The notes: generated by a model not told the origin, from the letters alone. Shown: positions 9,309 to 17,562, counted from the first letter of the stretch. The stretch: DNA of 37,528 nt from an uncultured Oscillospiraceae bacterium (GCA_900541565.1 UQKB01000017.1:1-37528), one strand, 5' to 3'. A program made the numbers and translations.

Positions 9309-9746
9309 TTACTCCAAGCCGACGTAGGTTTCGTCATCCACAGTCTCCAACCACTCGTTGGAGGTTTCCTCGCCCGGAACTTCAATGGCAATGTGGGAGA
9401 ACCAACTGTCCTTCTTGGCACCGTGCCAATGCTTGACCCCTGCGGGGATGGTGATAACTTTGCCGGGCTTCAGGCTCACGGCATCCTTGCCCTCCTCCTG
9501 ATACCAGCCCTCTCCCGCTAGACAGATCAAAATCTGTCCCCCGCCGCTCTTAGCGTGGTGGATGTGCCAGTTGTTTCGGCAGCCCGGCTCAAAGGTGACG
9601 TTGGCCAGAAATACCCGGCACCTGCCCGGTTCCGTTAAAGGATTTAGGTAGGAATTTCCGATGAAATATTGGGCATAGGCAGAATTTGCCTGCCCCAGAC
9701 CAAACACATTAGCATGGTCAAATTCTTCTTTATTATGGATTCTCAT
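9309..9746 (-). CDS. Cupin-domain protein
   Basis: This is a 145-residue single-domain cupin. The metal-binding motif 1 is visible as NWHIHHAKSGGGQ, with a later Glu in GEGWYQEEG, and motif 2 as PAGVKHWHGA. The three histidines and polar residues should hold a divalent metal. Start choice: the ATG at 9746 has AAAGGA about 10 nt upstream; a GTG nine bases earlier has no site. It lies directly upstream of the aldo/keto reductase gene. Cupins of this type accompany flavodoxins and aldo/keto reductases in many Firmicute and Bacteroides clusters; the reaction is not known. Confidence 0.92.
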   Translation of the reverse strand: MRIHNKEEFDHANVFGLGQANSAYAQYFIGNSYLNPLTEPGRCRVFLANVTFEPGCRNNWHIHHAKSGGGQILICLAGEGWYQEEGKDAVSLKPGKVITIPAGVKHWHGAKKDSWFSHIAIEVPGEETSNEWLETVDDETYVGLE

Positions 9747-9844
9747 AAGAAACACATCCTTTCTTTTTACTGAATTTTATTAACTGCGCCCCGAAGCTTG
9801 TTCTACCTAATTCTAAGGCATGTGTTTACTGTTAGCATGTTTTC

Positions 9845-10378
9845 TCAGCCAGTACGCAATGACTGAACTTTAAGGACACCGGCCCTTGCAAGCCATTGAT
9901 GGAGGTGTTCTTTCAAATCTTCATCGCAGCCATTGTTAAGTACGTTCAAAGCTTCCCGCACATCCGCCTTTGGGCATAATCTGGCAATGTCCCGCCGCAT
10001 GTTGCCCGGTGCTCCCCCACAGTGGGAATAAAACGGCAGGACAATTTTCCCAGACAGGTCGTTTTTATATAACCAAGAGGCAAGGGGCGGGGCGATGGTC
10101 CCACACCAATTGGGAGAGCCTACAAATATCACAGTATACGGGTGTGGTGAATGAGATACAGGAAGGAGCCTTGGCCGGTAGTGAGATTGAACCTCTTTTT
10201 TTACCTGCCGCAGCAGCTCCGGAAACGCCATGGGATAGGGCTGCCACGGATAAATCTCGCACCAATCGCCTCCTGTGGCAGATTGAATTTCCTGCGCAAT
10301 CCGATGCGTATTGCCCGAATAGGAATAGGAAACAATCAACGGACGGGTCGGCGCAATCTTTTCATTTCTTTGAATCAT
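9845..10378 (-). CDS. Flavodoxin family protein
   Basis: A cytoplasmic flavodoxin-fold protein of about 177 residues. The FMN phosphate loop is [12 protein letters not shown] near the N-terminus, and a second flavin-contact segment is [14 protein letters not shown] with an aromatic at the expected place. It should carry one or two electrons on non-covalent FMN. Its start overlaps the end of the DUF4405 gene, which argues for translational coupling. ATGs at 10390 and 10378 are both possible; 10378 is preferred because it follows AAAGGA and gives a normal N-terminus. The last residues lack the usual C-terminal helix wording of the other flavodoxins here. Confidence 0.88.
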   Translation of the reverse strand: MIQRNEKIAPTRPLIVSYSYSGNTHRIAQEIQSATGGDWCEIYPWQPYPMAFPELLRQVKKEVQSHYRPRLLPVSHSPHPYTVIFVGSPNWCGTIAPPLASWLYKNDLSGKIVLPFYSHCGGAPGNMRRDIARLCPKADVREALNVLNNGCDEDLKEHLHQWLARAGVLKVQSLRTG

Positions 10379-11207
10379 TTCTTTGCGCATCCTTTTCACC
10401 GTCCTGTTTCCAAAATTCGGCTGCGTGCATAGTTGTTTCTTTCACACAGCTATATTCGTTTTTTGAAAGGAGAGCTGACGCTCCTGCAGGCTCCGGCATC
10501 TCCTGGTTATAAGACATTTTTCTGGCCGTTTTTTCTCCCGGCAGTTTTCGCAGAAGTTTGGAAGCATAGTAGGCCAAAAAGACAAAGGTGCCCATCATGG
10601 CCAGATAGTCCAAATAAAAAAGCGGGATTGGCTCACTGAAATCCAGGAACACAAACTGGGTTTGCAGCAGCATATATGTGAGGAGGCCCCTTTGCATAAA
10701 TACTGTAAGGCCGTATACCGCAATTCCCATCCCAAGGATAGGCAATAAAACCTTGCGCAGACGGGAGGCCTGCCGGAGTTTCAGCGCTCTTCTGGCCATG
10801 CCAAGGAACATTCCCCAGTGAAGCCCAAGATGCAGCGCCATCAGAACAAAGCCCCAATGGGATGCGGCCATATGTAAAAGACGTGCAAAGGACGTTCCGC
10901 CTTGAATATTCAAATATCCAAAGACGTGGTTGGAAAGCATGATACCACTGACCATCAGGCCGATCATGGCAAGGAATACCAGCAGGTCAACGATCAGTTG
11001 AAAGATACGGAAGGGAGAATACTTCCCGCGAAACAGGTTCTTATACCAGCTTCCATTGAGAATATGGTGAGCAATAAACAAAAGAAACATACAAGCTCCC
11101 GCCCACTCGTGGACTACATCGCCCCAGAATTGGTAGCCTATCAAAAACAACAAAGCCAGCGTCATCAGAGCATCCACCAAGATTTTAAGGATGGCTTTTG
11201 GTTTCAC
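10362..11207 (-). CDS. DUF4405 membrane protein, cytochrome-b-like
   Basis: This 281-residue protein has about six membrane helices. Histidines placed in helices ([35 protein letters not shown]) are the pattern expected for haem ligation in DUF4405 and cytochrome b561-like proteins. It probably moves electrons between quinols or cytoplasmic flavoproteins and an extracytoplasmic acceptor. The start is a GTG (11205-11207) with GGAGG 9 nt upstream. The hydrophilic C-terminal tail overlaps the start of the next flavodoxin gene. DUF4405 proteins are frequent neighbours of ApbE and FMN_bind proteins, which fits apbE further along this cluster. Haem binding is inferred, not shown. Confidence 0.85.
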   Translation of the reverse strand: MKPKAILKILVDALMTLALLFLIGYQFWGDVVHEWAGACMFLLFIAHHILNGSWYKNLFRGKYSPFRIFQLIVDLLVFLAMIGLMVSGIMLSNHVFGYLNIQGGTSFARLLHMAASHWGFVLMALHLGLHWGMFLGMARRALKLRQASRLRKVLLPILGMGIAVYGLTVFMQRGLLTYMLLQTQFVFLDFSEPIPLFYLDYLAMMGTFVFLAYYASKLLRKLPGEKTARKMSYNQEMPEPAGASALLSKNEYSCVKETTMHAAEFWKQDGEKDAQRNDSKK

Positions 11208-11232
11208 GGGTTCTTCCTCCTTCCGTTCAAAA

Positions 11233-11382
11233 TTAAGGCAAATGCAGGTCGTCGGTCCAAGCAGCTACGTTCTCGCCTGCACTGCCTACACTGCTGCCAG
11301 ACACGTGGAAACTTTCCAGAATCGTAGCCCCCGGTGTACTGTCAGAAAGCTTACCGGGGCTGCGGTCAAAGGTGCTTCCTGC
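11233..11382 (-). pseudogene. Remnant: C-terminal 49 codons of a flavodoxin gene
   Basis: Directly after the TAA of the FMN-reductase gene, in the same frame, 49 codons read as a typical flavodoxin C-terminus: a glycine/serine turn, then GATILESFHVSGSSV, then [10 protein letters not shown], ending in TAA at 11233-11235. There is no start codon or ribosome site, and the N-terminal FMN-binding half is missing. It resembles the C-terminal layout of the flavodoxins in the same cluster. A deletion that fused the end of a lost flavodoxin to the reductase gene would explain it. It fills most of the 175-bp gap before the DUF4405 gene. Confidence 0.7.
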
Positions 11383-11919
11383 TTATTTCAGCCGGTTACC
11401 CAACTGGTACGCCTGTTGTGGGAACTCGGAATGCTGAGTCATAGAGAGCGTACCGCAGCCAGCGCCCAGTACCATGCCCATATCTGTCAGGTTCAAATAT
11501 CGAACCAACGTTTTATAATGAGATTCCAAGGCCTTAAAGGTCCAGCTGTCGCTGTTCCATGCCGCAGCAAGCAGGGCAGATCTCATATGTTTGCGCTGAA
11601 TACTGCTGTTGAAAGCACAGAATCGGTCGATGAGGGTTTTCAATTGGGCAGACATGCCGTAGTAGTACAGTGGTGTAACAAACACCATCATATCCGCATG
11701 CAGGATCTTCTTACGAAATTGTTCCACATCGTCCTTCTGCACACAGGGGCCCTCGTAACCGCAGTGGATGCAGCCGGTGCAGGGATGGATATTTGCATGA
11801 GCCGCATCGATTATTTCTATCGTATGGCCTACTTCCTCCGCACCCTGCCTAAAGCAGTCTGCCAGCAGGTTAGAAGAACCGTTTTTGTTGGGACTGCCTT
11901 CCAGCATTACAATTTTCAT
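11383..11919 (-). CDS. NAD(P)H-dependent FMN reductase / iron-sulfur flavoprotein
   Basis: This 178-residue flavodoxin-fold protein has an FMN loop GSPNKNGSSN near the N-terminus and PLYYYGMSAQLKTLIDRF, characteristic of the NADPH-dependent FMN reductase family. It carries a cysteine cluster HPCTGCIHCGYEGPC, which in iron-sulfur flavoproteins of anaerobes binds a [4Fe-4S] centre; cluster binding is inferred. The ATG at 11919 has a GGAGGT seven bases upstream and is preferred over an upstream GTG. The flavodoxin gene precedes it by 26 bp. It would transfer electrons between NAD(P)H, ferredoxin or quinones and flavin. The reading frame continues after the stop as a flavodoxin remnant. Confidence 0.92.
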   Translation of the reverse strand: MKIVMLEGSPNKNGSSNLLADCFRQGAEEVGHTIEIIDAAHANIHPCTGCIHCGYEGPCVQKDDVEQFRKKILHADMMVFVTPLYYYGMSAQLKTLIDRFCAFNSSIQRKHMRSALLAAAWNSDSWTFKALESHYKTLVRYLNLTDMGMVLGAGCGTLSMTQHSEFPQQAYQLGNRLK

Positions 11920-11945
11920 TGCTCGCACCTCCTTACTTCATTTCC

Positions 11946-12419
11946 TTAAAAGCTATCCGTCCATTGCTTCAGAGTATCTTTTGACAGGTTTCCATTTAGA
12001 AGCCGTCCTTCCTTCAAAATTGCACCCGGGCAGCTGGAGGAAAGTTCCTTAGCGGTTTTGCCCAGCCCGCTGCCGCCGGAGGTAGCGAACAGGACAATGG
12101 TTTTTCCGCTAAAATCATAGCCCTCTAAAAATGAGCGGATAATGGTAGGTGCGGTGTACCACCAAATGGGAAACCCCAGAAAAATTCGTTCATAGGTTGC
12201 AATATCGGCGGTTTTGTCTGCCAGTTCCGGGCGGGAAGAAGGGTCGTTCATCTCCACCGAACTGCGGGAGTGTTTATCCTGCCAGTTCAGGTCAGCGCGG
12301 GTATACGGTACGGCCGGCCGTATCTCATACAGATCTGCATTGATTGCATCCGCCAGCTTTTCTGCGGCCCGTTTTGTGACGCCGCTTGCGGAAAAGAATG
12401 CGACTAATGTTTTGCTCAT
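11946..12419 (-). CDS. Flavodoxin
   Basis: This is a 157-residue cytoplasmic flavodoxin. The FMN loop is FFSASGVTKRAAE, the second contact GFPIWWYTAPTI with paired tryptophans, and the third FATSGGSGLGKT. The C-terminal pattern CPGAILKEGRLLNG matches the Flavodoxin_4 type that is common next to aldo/keto reductases in Firmicutes. The ATG at 12419 has AAGGAGG with 9-nt spacing. It sits between a lipoprotein gene and the iron-sulfur flavoprotein gene on the same strand, so it is likely part of one operon starting at the promoter near 13884-13912. Confidence 0.95.
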   Translation of the reverse strand: MSKTLVAFFSASGVTKRAAEKLADAINADLYEIRPAVPYTRADLNWQDKHSRSSVEMNDPSSRPELADKTADIATYERIFLGFPIWWYTAPTIIRSFLEGYDFSGKTIVLFATSGGSGLGKTAKELSSSCPGAILKEGRLLNGNLSKDTLKQWTDSF

Positions 12420-12453
12420 ATAGATTGACCTCCTTGTAATCTTAAAAATTCGT

Positions 12454-13029
12454 TTAATCTGCTATAGTGATGGTGATCGTCCCGGACATCTCACTGACAA
12501 GCTCCGCGCCGGAGACTATCTGTCCCAGTTCATACAGCGAGGAATTTTCGTTGTAGTCGCCATAGAACATCACTACGTCTCCCCATGGAGCGTAATAGGC
12601 CAGTGTACCAGCGCCAGCCTGCGCCAACGGGGAATCACTGGTGTCCAACTCCTCCGGTGGGTAAAAGATTTTCTCGTTGGTACTATAATTCTCCACCTCC
12701 ATGGTAAGCGGTAGCTGCTCATAAAGGGAAGTGGCAGCAGTACCATCGTTGAGTTCGTAAACAACAACGTTTTCTCCAAACTGCACGGAGATCTGCCGTG
12801 TTGTATCTTCCGGTTCTTTCAAATTTTTTATTGCTGATGGTGTTTCGGTTGCAGATGATGGCTCGGATAATTCAGCCGGTTCCGACTGTTCCGCAGAAGA
12901 AGGCTTTCCCGCTTCAAAAAAAGAAGACTCAGGCGTTGATGTCACAGCCGGTTCCTGGTTGCCGGTTCCGCAGGCAGAAAGGGTAAAAATCATCAGACAA
13001 AAGAGTAATGCGCTAAAAATTTTTTTCAT
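12454..13029 (-). CDS. Cyclophilin-like-fold lipoprotein
   Basis: A 191-residue secreted lipoprotein with signal peptide and lipobox LSAC, a Ser/Glu/Pro-rich linker (about residues 25-70) and a C-terminal domain of about 120 residues. The domain wording (LNDGTAATSLYEQLPLTMEV, NEKIFYPPEEL, GTLAYYAPWGDVVMFY) is the cyclophilin-like domain that regularly accompanies flavodoxins in Firmicutes and Bacteroides. No prolyl isomerase activity is implied by this family. It starts 15 bp after the extracellular flavodoxin gene, so the two should be co-expressed outside the cell. The function is unknown. Confidence 0.9.
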   Translation of the reverse strand: MKKIFSALLFCLMIFTLSACGTGNQEPAVTSTPESSFFEAGKPSSAEQSEPAELSEPSSATETPSAIKNLKEPEDTTRQISVQFGENVVVYELNDGTAATSLYEQLPLTMEVENYSTNEKIFYPPEELDTSDSPLAQAGAGTLAYYAPWGDVVMFYGDYNENSSLYELGQIVSGAELVSEMSGTITITIAD

Positions 13030-13044
13030 TTGACAATCCTCCTA

Positions 13045-13791
13045 TCATTCATATCCAAGTTCTGCAATCCAGTTCTGGATATCTCCCTGTGAGGAAGAGG
13101 CGTCTTCTTCGTAACAATCGAAAATATTATCGGAGATTGCAGTGTCGGGAGCCGCATCTGCAATAAGTTCGACGCTGTTTGCCAGTCCGCCGGTGCCGTG
13201 CGAGCAGAACAGGTACACCTGTTTGCCGGAAAGATCGTTCTGCTCCAGAAAAGTGAGCAGCGCCATGGGCACACCGTACCACCAGTTGGGGTAACCCAGA
13301 AATACCGTGTCATACTGATCCAGGTTTTCTACATTTTCCGTAAGCTCCGGTCGGGCGTTGTCGCCACGTTCCTGATTGGCGCGTGCCAGGCACTCGTCCC
13401 AGTCACTGGGATATGGATCCGTAACCTGGATAGAAAACAGGTCGCCGCCGGTTTCCTCCTGCACCCAACCCGCCAGCTGCTGCACATTTCCAGGCGGAAT
13501 CACACTGGGGGAAGCAACGGCATCTACATCCTCCGCCAAAACAGCGTTGTCCGCCCAGGAAAAATAGGCCACCAAAATATTGCTGCCTTGTTCTTCTCCG
13601 CTGGTTTCCGGTGACCCTGAACGAAATGTTTCCATTTCTGAAGAACTGCTATCCGGTGTTTCCTGTTCAGATACCTCGGAACTGCTTTCTGATGCTTCGG
13701 AAGAATGACTGCCCTGAGTTTCTGTCGCCCCACACGCTGTAAGAGAGAGAACCATTGCCATTGTCAAAAAAAGAGAAAGTATTTTTTTCAT
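13045..13791 (-). CDS. Extracytoplasmic flavodoxin lipoprotein
   Basis: This 248-residue protein has a lipoprotein signal peptide with lipobox LTAC, a Ser/Glu-rich linker (about residues 22-70) and a flavodoxin domain. In the domain, VAYFSWADN replaces the usual T/S-rich phosphate loop, GYPNWWYGVPM supplies the flavin-stacking aromatics, and FCSHGTGGLANSV follows. It is the first gene of the cluster after a strong predicted promoter. Outside the membrane it could receive electrons from the DUF4405 protein; that partnership is inference. The degenerate first loop makes FMN affinity uncertain. Confidence 0.92.
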   Translation of the reverse strand: MKKILSLFLTMAMVLSLTACGATETQGSHSSEASESSSEVSEQETPDSSSSEMETFRSGSPETSGEEQGSNILVAYFSWADNAVLAEDVDAVASPSVIPPGNVQQLAGWVQEETGGDLFSIQVTDPYPSDWDECLARANQERGDNARPELTENVENLDQYDTVFLGYPNWWYGVPMALLTFLEQNDLSGKQVYLFCSHGTGGLANSVELIADAAPDTAISDNIFDCYEEDASSSQGDIQNWIAELGYE

Positions 13792-13883
13792 TTATATTGC
13801 CTCCTTGTCCCGTTTGAAAAGCGGGGAAGTCATTTTGTATGCTCAAATTTCATAAGAAAAACCCTTCGGATTTCTTTACTTTT

Positions 13884-13912
13884 ATTATAAAATAGAGGTT
13901 AATTAATGTCTA
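13884..13912 (-). promoter_or_regulatory. Sigma-A promoter of the flavodoxin operon
   Basis: On the minus strand, TAGACA (13907-13912) and TATAAT (13884-13889) are separated by 17 bp, a near-consensus promoter 93 bp upstream of the first lipoprotein gene. The -35 region lies in the AT-rich dyad-like sequence AAGTATTAGACATTAAT, a reasonable target for the LysR regulator encoded next door. Confidence 0.75.
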
Positions 13913-13966
13913 ATACTTATCTTTTATCTTTTATCATGCGATTTTTGTATGGATATAAAAGTCGAG

Positions 13967-13994
13967 AAGCTCCAAGTGTTTTTGCTTGGAGCTT
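13967..13994 (-). terminator. Hairpin terminator after the LysR gene
   Basis: A perfect 10-bp stem, AAGCTCCAAG (13967-13976) with CTTGGAGCTT (13985-13994), has an 8-nt loop. On the minus strand it ends 14 bp after the LysR stop codon. The T tract is weak, so termination may be partial and some transcripts may read on into the flavodoxin operon. Confidence 0.65.
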
Positions 13995-14007
13995 GCTTTA
14001 TAATTAT

Positions 14008-14895
14008 CTATTCCATTTTTGCCCGGAGCATATTGATTTCCTGAATAAATAAAGAGGTGGCAGGAGAGAACAAGTGATTTTTCTTCCAAACCAGTATACT
14101 GCGGGTAGAATGTTCCGGATCAATCGGGATAAAACACAGATGTGGGCTGCTATGGATGGCCAACGCACCATCCAGACAGAAGGCACATCCTAATCCTTCC
14201 TCGACCAACAAAGCAGCATTAGAAAGGAGTGTATAGCTCAACGGGATTGTCAAATCCTTTTCCTCCCGTTTCAGCCAGTTCAAGATTTCAGCGCGAACCC
14301 GTTCCCGCAGCGGAAGGATCAGCGGATATTCCGCAATTTCCTCCGGCATAACAGATGCCTGTTGTGCCAGGGGATGATCATCCCGCATGAGAATTCCCCA
14401 GGTTTCCTTTTGGGAGAGGCGGACAAAATCATACTTTACCGTATCAACCGGTTCCAGTAACAAGCCCACATCCACCAGGCCTTTATCCAATCTATGTTTT
14501 ATGTTATCGGCCATTTCATTATATAGATTAAATTGAATCATAGGATATTTTTCCGAAAATTGCTTAATCAGTTTGGCGAACAAACGGCTGCCTACCGCCT
14601 CGGAGGCCCCAATGGTAATCAGTCCGCTGACATCCGCATTTCGTTCCACAAACGCCTGCTCCAGCCGGCTGGCCAGTTCCACGATTTCCTCAGCGCGCTG
14701 GCGGAAAAAGATACCGTCATCAGTCAAGGTCAGCCCGTTTTTTCCACGAAGCATTAAAGTGGTGCCCAATTCTTTTTCTAAGTCCATCATCTGACGGCTT
14801 AAAGTGGGTTGTGTCACATGCAGAATATCTGCAGCTCTGGTAATGTTTTCCTCTTGAGCTGCTGCCAAAAAGTAACGAAGTGTACGAAGTTCCAT
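14008..14895 (-). CDS. LysR-type transcriptional regulator
   Basis: A 295-residue LysR regulator with the N-terminal winged helix-turn-helix (ITRAADILHVTQPTLSRQM, about residues 18-36) and a C-terminal periplasmic-binding-type effector domain. The ATG at 14895 has AAGGAGG seven bases upstream and gives the usual MELRTLRYF start; the longer frame is unsupported. It is immediately upstream of, and on the same strand as, the flavodoxin/lipoprotein operon, so that operon is its likely target. Relatives beside flavodoxin-aldo/keto reductase clusters are thought to sense reactive or redox-active compounds; the effector is not known here. Confidence 0.95.
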   Translation of the reverse strand: MELRTLRYFLAAAQEENITRAADILHVTQPTLSRQMMDLEKELGTTLMLRGKNGLTLTDDGIFFRQRAEEIVELASRLEQAFVERNADVSGLITIGASEAVGSRLFAKLIKQFSEKYPMIQFNLYNEMADNIKHRLDKGLVDVGLLLEPVDTVKYDFVRLSQKETWGILMRDDHPLAQQASVMPEEIAEYPLILPLRERVRAEILNWLKREEKDLTIPLSYTLLSNAALLVEEGLGCAFCLDGALAIHSSPHLCFIPIDPEHSTRSILVWKKNHLFSPATSLFIQEINMLRAKME

Positions 14896-15308
14896 ATGAA
14901 CCGCCTCCTTATCGGACTGGTTATAGTGTAGCACATCCATACAAAAATCGCAATAAACAGGGCAAACTATACGTCTGGACTATTGTCTGCATGTATAAAA
15001 AGTTTACTTAGGATGGGACCATCCAACGTCTCTATTGTAATAAAGCTTACAGGAATTATTGTTTAAAAAAATATTATTTAATGCAAAATTTAGTTGGGGT
15101 TTGTTCCGTAGAATTTCTATTGTTTGATAGGCATATAATATATCTTGTCTATTTTTTAAAAATAATTATAAAATAAAGCAAATGTCATTATATAAAAACA
15201 ATGGAGACCAGTATTTTGTTAAAAAAGCAGAGAGGGTTATCAGATAGAATACGGAAAAATAGTATAAAATAGATTTTAGACTCTTGGTAAAAATAAGATT
15301 TATGTTTT
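14896..15308. other. AT-rich intergenic region
   Basis: About 410 bp between the LysR start and the terminator of the convergent-side amidase gene. It holds the LysR leader and presumably its promoter, but no clear -35/-10 pair on the minus strand. There is no ORF with a ribosome site and no recognisable RNA structure. Confidence 0.5.
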
Positions 15309-15355
15309 GAAAAAGGAAGGATGTCGCTCAAGCTATTACAGCTTTTGGGACATCC
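15309..15355 (-). terminator. Terminator downstream of the amidase-like gene
   Basis: Read on the minus strand, a GGATGTC/GACATCC outer stem (15319-15325, 15349-15355) encloses an AAGCT/AGCTT inner stem (15330-15334, 15340-15344). A T-rich tail follows, seen as plus-strand A residues before 15319. It lies about 100 bp after the amidase stop. Confidence 0.8.
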
Positions 15356-15457
15356 TCTTTCGTGCGCTTATTCAATTTATATTTCTTTTTCCGATAAAGA
15401 CATCACGCAAAATTGATACGCCTGCTTTTGTGTGAATAACGTGCTGCCTTCCGTCTA

Positions 15458-16000
15458 TTACGGTTCGACAAACGGCACACCCAGATATTCTGTCACAGAC
15501 AAAGCAAGGTTCCTAGCAATCAGTCCGATGTTGTCGCGAATCCACTGTGCGTCCTGCGGATTGTCATGGTAGGCAATTTCTATCAGTACGGCGGGAGCCT
15601 TTGTCATACGCAATTCGGCAAGACTTGTGCTGCCCACCGTTTTTACACGCGCAGGGTCGGGATAAATTGTTTTAAAGTTGTTGGCAATAATATCCGCAGC
15701 GGCCTGCCCGCGTTGGCTGTTTGTATAATAATATACGTCCGTACCCTGAATTTGCCCTGACAGGTTGGGGGGTGCTGCGTTGGAATGCAGCGCCAGATGC
15801 AGGTCGTAATTTCCGGCGTTTGACAAGTTGATGGCTTGGCGCAGGCTTTCGTTTGGGTTGTTACGCCCTACTGTGATGCCGCTTGCAACCAGATAGGGGA
15901 TCATTTCGTCGGCGACCAGGTTCATGTAGTATTCTTCGTTTCCGCCGTCCACATATGGGTTAAATTCTTGTGTGGACGGACTAATAAATACAGACGGCAT
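15458..16000 (-). CDS. Amidase_3-like N-acetylmuramoyl-L-alanine amidase homologue
   Basis: This 180-residue protein has the fold pattern of zinc-dependent cell-wall amidases: NEEYYMNLVADEM with a candidate ligand Glu, LALHSNA with the central His, and VLIEIAYHDN with the catalytic Glu. The usual first zinc ligand, a His in a GHGG-type motif, is absent and the segment reads ISPSTQEFNPYVDGG. It may belong to a clostridial subfamily with that motif, or be catalytically altered. There is no signal peptide. The ATG at 16000 lies 9 nt after AGGAG; the in-frame ATG at 16009 abuts the site and is less likely. A weak promoter-like TATAAT occurs on the minus strand at 16030-16035. Confidence 0.85.
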   Translation of the reverse strand: MPSVFISPSTQEFNPYVDGGNEEYYMNLVADEMIPYLVASGITVGRNNPNESLRQAINLSNAGNYDLHLALHSNAAPPNLSGQIQGTDVYYYTNSQRGQAAADIIANNFKTIYPDPARVKTVGSTSLAELRMTKAPAVLIEIAYHDNPQDAQWIRDNIGLIARNLALSVTEYLGVPFVEP

Positions 16001-16085
16001 TGCAATCATCTCCTGTTATTTCTTAAGCCATTATATGCGCAAAGCGTGGCCTTATGACACAACTGTAGCGCTTTTTGCAAAGCTG

Positions 16086-16964
16086 TTATGCAAACTTTGC
16101 AAAAAATGCTTCGGTCGTCATTTGGTTGCCCCGCAGATAACGGCCAAGACCATAAAGGCATTCTTTGTTTCCTTTTGTTAAGCTGTTTATCCTTTCTTCG
16201 CAGGTAAGCGTTGCTTTAAACCCAAGATCCTTTATCACATCCAAAGAAGCGCTGCTGATCACGCCAAAAGGATAGGTAAACGTATTGGGTGTGATAGAAA
16301 GCTCATCCTGAAAACGCTCTTGCGCTTTTTTCAAATCTGCGGCGAGTATTTCCTTGTATTCTGCGTCGCTTTCTCCGGCTTTTTGTTTTGCGCCAAGGCG
16401 TGCGCCGGATCGTTTATGCAGGTTATAGGAATGGTTTTGCAGCTCCACATAGCCTGACAGCGCCATTTCTTTAAGGTTCTCCCAGGTTGCGTTGGAATAA
16501 TAGGCAGATACGTCTATGGTTTTGCTGTATTGGTCGGTATATATACCGATGGGGGATAAAACCATTTTGCAGTTATATTTTTTCAGCAATGGAAAAGCGT
16601 ACAGATAATTATTGTAATAGCCGTCGTCAAAGGTAATCATGATTGGGTTTTCCGGTAGATCCTTCCCTTTGTAAACATAGTCGATCAGGTCGGCCATCAC
16701 AACCGTGTGAAATCCGTGCTCTGTTATGTATTTTAGATCTGCCTCAAAAGTGTTGGGGTCAATTACATATTCCCCCTGTAAAGCCGGGTCTTTCAGTATG
16801 GAATGGTACATAATGATCGGAACGTTTATACGTTCTTTGTCTGGCTGCGCGCTGGTAGCAACGGCGGAGTCATTGCCGGAAACCATGAACATACCGCCCA
16901 AAACGACCAGAACCAGGCATAAAACGCACACAATACCCTTCCGGATATGCAGGTTTAAATACAT
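16086..16964 (-). CDS. Polysaccharide deacetylase (NodB domain), membrane-anchored
   Basis: A 292-residue carbohydrate esterase family 4 protein with one N-terminal membrane helix or signal anchor (about residues 10-30). Motifs seen: IIMYHSI, ITFDDGYYNN with the catalytic and metal Asp pair, NHSYNLH with the metal histidines, and TYPFG. It should remove acetyl groups from cell-wall or exported glycans at the outer face of the membrane. GGAG with 9-nt spacing supports the ATG at 16964 (MYLNLHIRKG); the in-frame ATG at 16973 abuts the site. The amidase-like gene follows 85 bp downstream on the same strand, which suggests a joint role in cell-wall modification. Confidence 0.93.
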   Translation of the reverse strand: MYLNLHIRKGIVCVLCLVLVVLGGMFMVSGNDSAVATSAQPDKERINVPIIMYHSILKDPALQGEYVIDPNTFEADLKYITEHGFHTVVMADLIDYVYKGKDLPENPIMITFDDGYYNNYLYAFPLLKKYNCKMVLSPIGIYTDQYSKTIDVSAYYSNATWENLKEMALSGYVELQNHSYNLHKRSGARLGAKQKAGESDAEYKEILAADLKKAQERFQDELSITPNTFTYPFGVISSASLDVIKDLGFKATLTCEERINSLTKGNKECLYGLGRYLRGNQMTTEAFFAKFA

Positions 16965-17080
16965 GGTAGACATCTCCAATTTTAGTACTAAGACTGTTCC
17001 TCAAATGTGAAGAGGCAATCCGGAATACGGTTTGGCTTTGATAACCGGTAAAAAAAATAAAAAAACAAAGAGATTTTCTC

Positions 17081-17109
17081 TTTACATTTTTATGGGGATG
17101 TGATATGGT
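17081..17109 (+). promoter_or_regulatory. Promoter of perR-rubrerythrin
   Basis: TTTACA (17081-17086) and TATGGT (17104-17109) are 17 bp apart, upstream of perR. AT-rich sequence with ATTATTA (17127-17133) lies between the -10 and the ribosome site and could be a weak PerR operator. The -10 is only a 4/6 match. Confidence 0.45.
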
Positions 17110-17154
17110 ATATACATAAACAAGAATTATTACTATTTTTAAAGGACAAACGGC

Positions 17155-17562
17155 ATGAAAAGACAAAACTTCAGTAAAAAGAGGGAAGCAATCTTTCAAT
17201 CCATCTGTTCTACAGATATCCACCCTACGGCAGAATGGGTCTATAACGATTTAAAGCCGCGCTATCCCGATTTGAGTCTTGGAACAGTTTACCGGAATAT
17301 TGCCTTGTTCAAAGAACAGGGCATGATTGTTTCAGTAGGAACGGTAGCCGGACAGGAGCGTATTGACGGGAACACAAAGCCGCATGCGCATTTTATCTGT
17401 ACAGGCTGTGGAGCAGTCATAGATATTCATGAAATGAAAGACGATAAATTGCTTGATTATTCCGTTACAGATGCGTATGGCTTTAAGGTAGAGTACCATA
17501 GCCTGTGTTTTTACGGCAAGTGTACTGCCTGCCAGAAAAAAGACGGGGAAAAAAATGTTTGA
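17155..17562 (+). CDS. perR: Peroxide-responsive repressor PerR (Fur family)
   Basis: This 135-residue Fur-family repressor has an N-terminal winged helix and a C-terminal dimerisation domain with two CxxC structural zinc pairs (Cys82/85 and Cys123/126). The regulatory metal ligands of PerR are all present: His23 in HPTAEW, Asp71 in ERID, His77 and His79 in KPHAHF, and Asp90 in AVIDI. An Asp rather than Glu at the last position is typical of PerR over Fur. Peroxide oxidises the histidines and releases the operator. AAAGGA lies 10 nt before the ATG. The reverse-rubrerythrin gene follows 51 bp downstream and is its likely target and operon partner. Confidence 0.93.
   Translation: MKRQNFSKKREAIFQSICSTDIHPTAEWVYNDLKPRYPDLSLGTVYRNIALFKEQGMIVSVGTVAGQERIDGNTKPHAHFICTGCGAVIDIHEMKDDKLLDYSVTDAYGFKVEYHSLCFYGKCTACQKKDGEKNV

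Noticed and set aside
11191..11949. Plus-strand frame of 252 codons opposite the FMN-reductase gene
   Set aside because: It is the antisense shadow of a clearly coding minus-strand gene and has no start signal.
14896..15308. Possible small RNA or riboswitch in the AT-rich gap
   Set aside because: No conserved motif, no strong hairpin followed by T residues apart from the amidase terminator, and no clear promoter.
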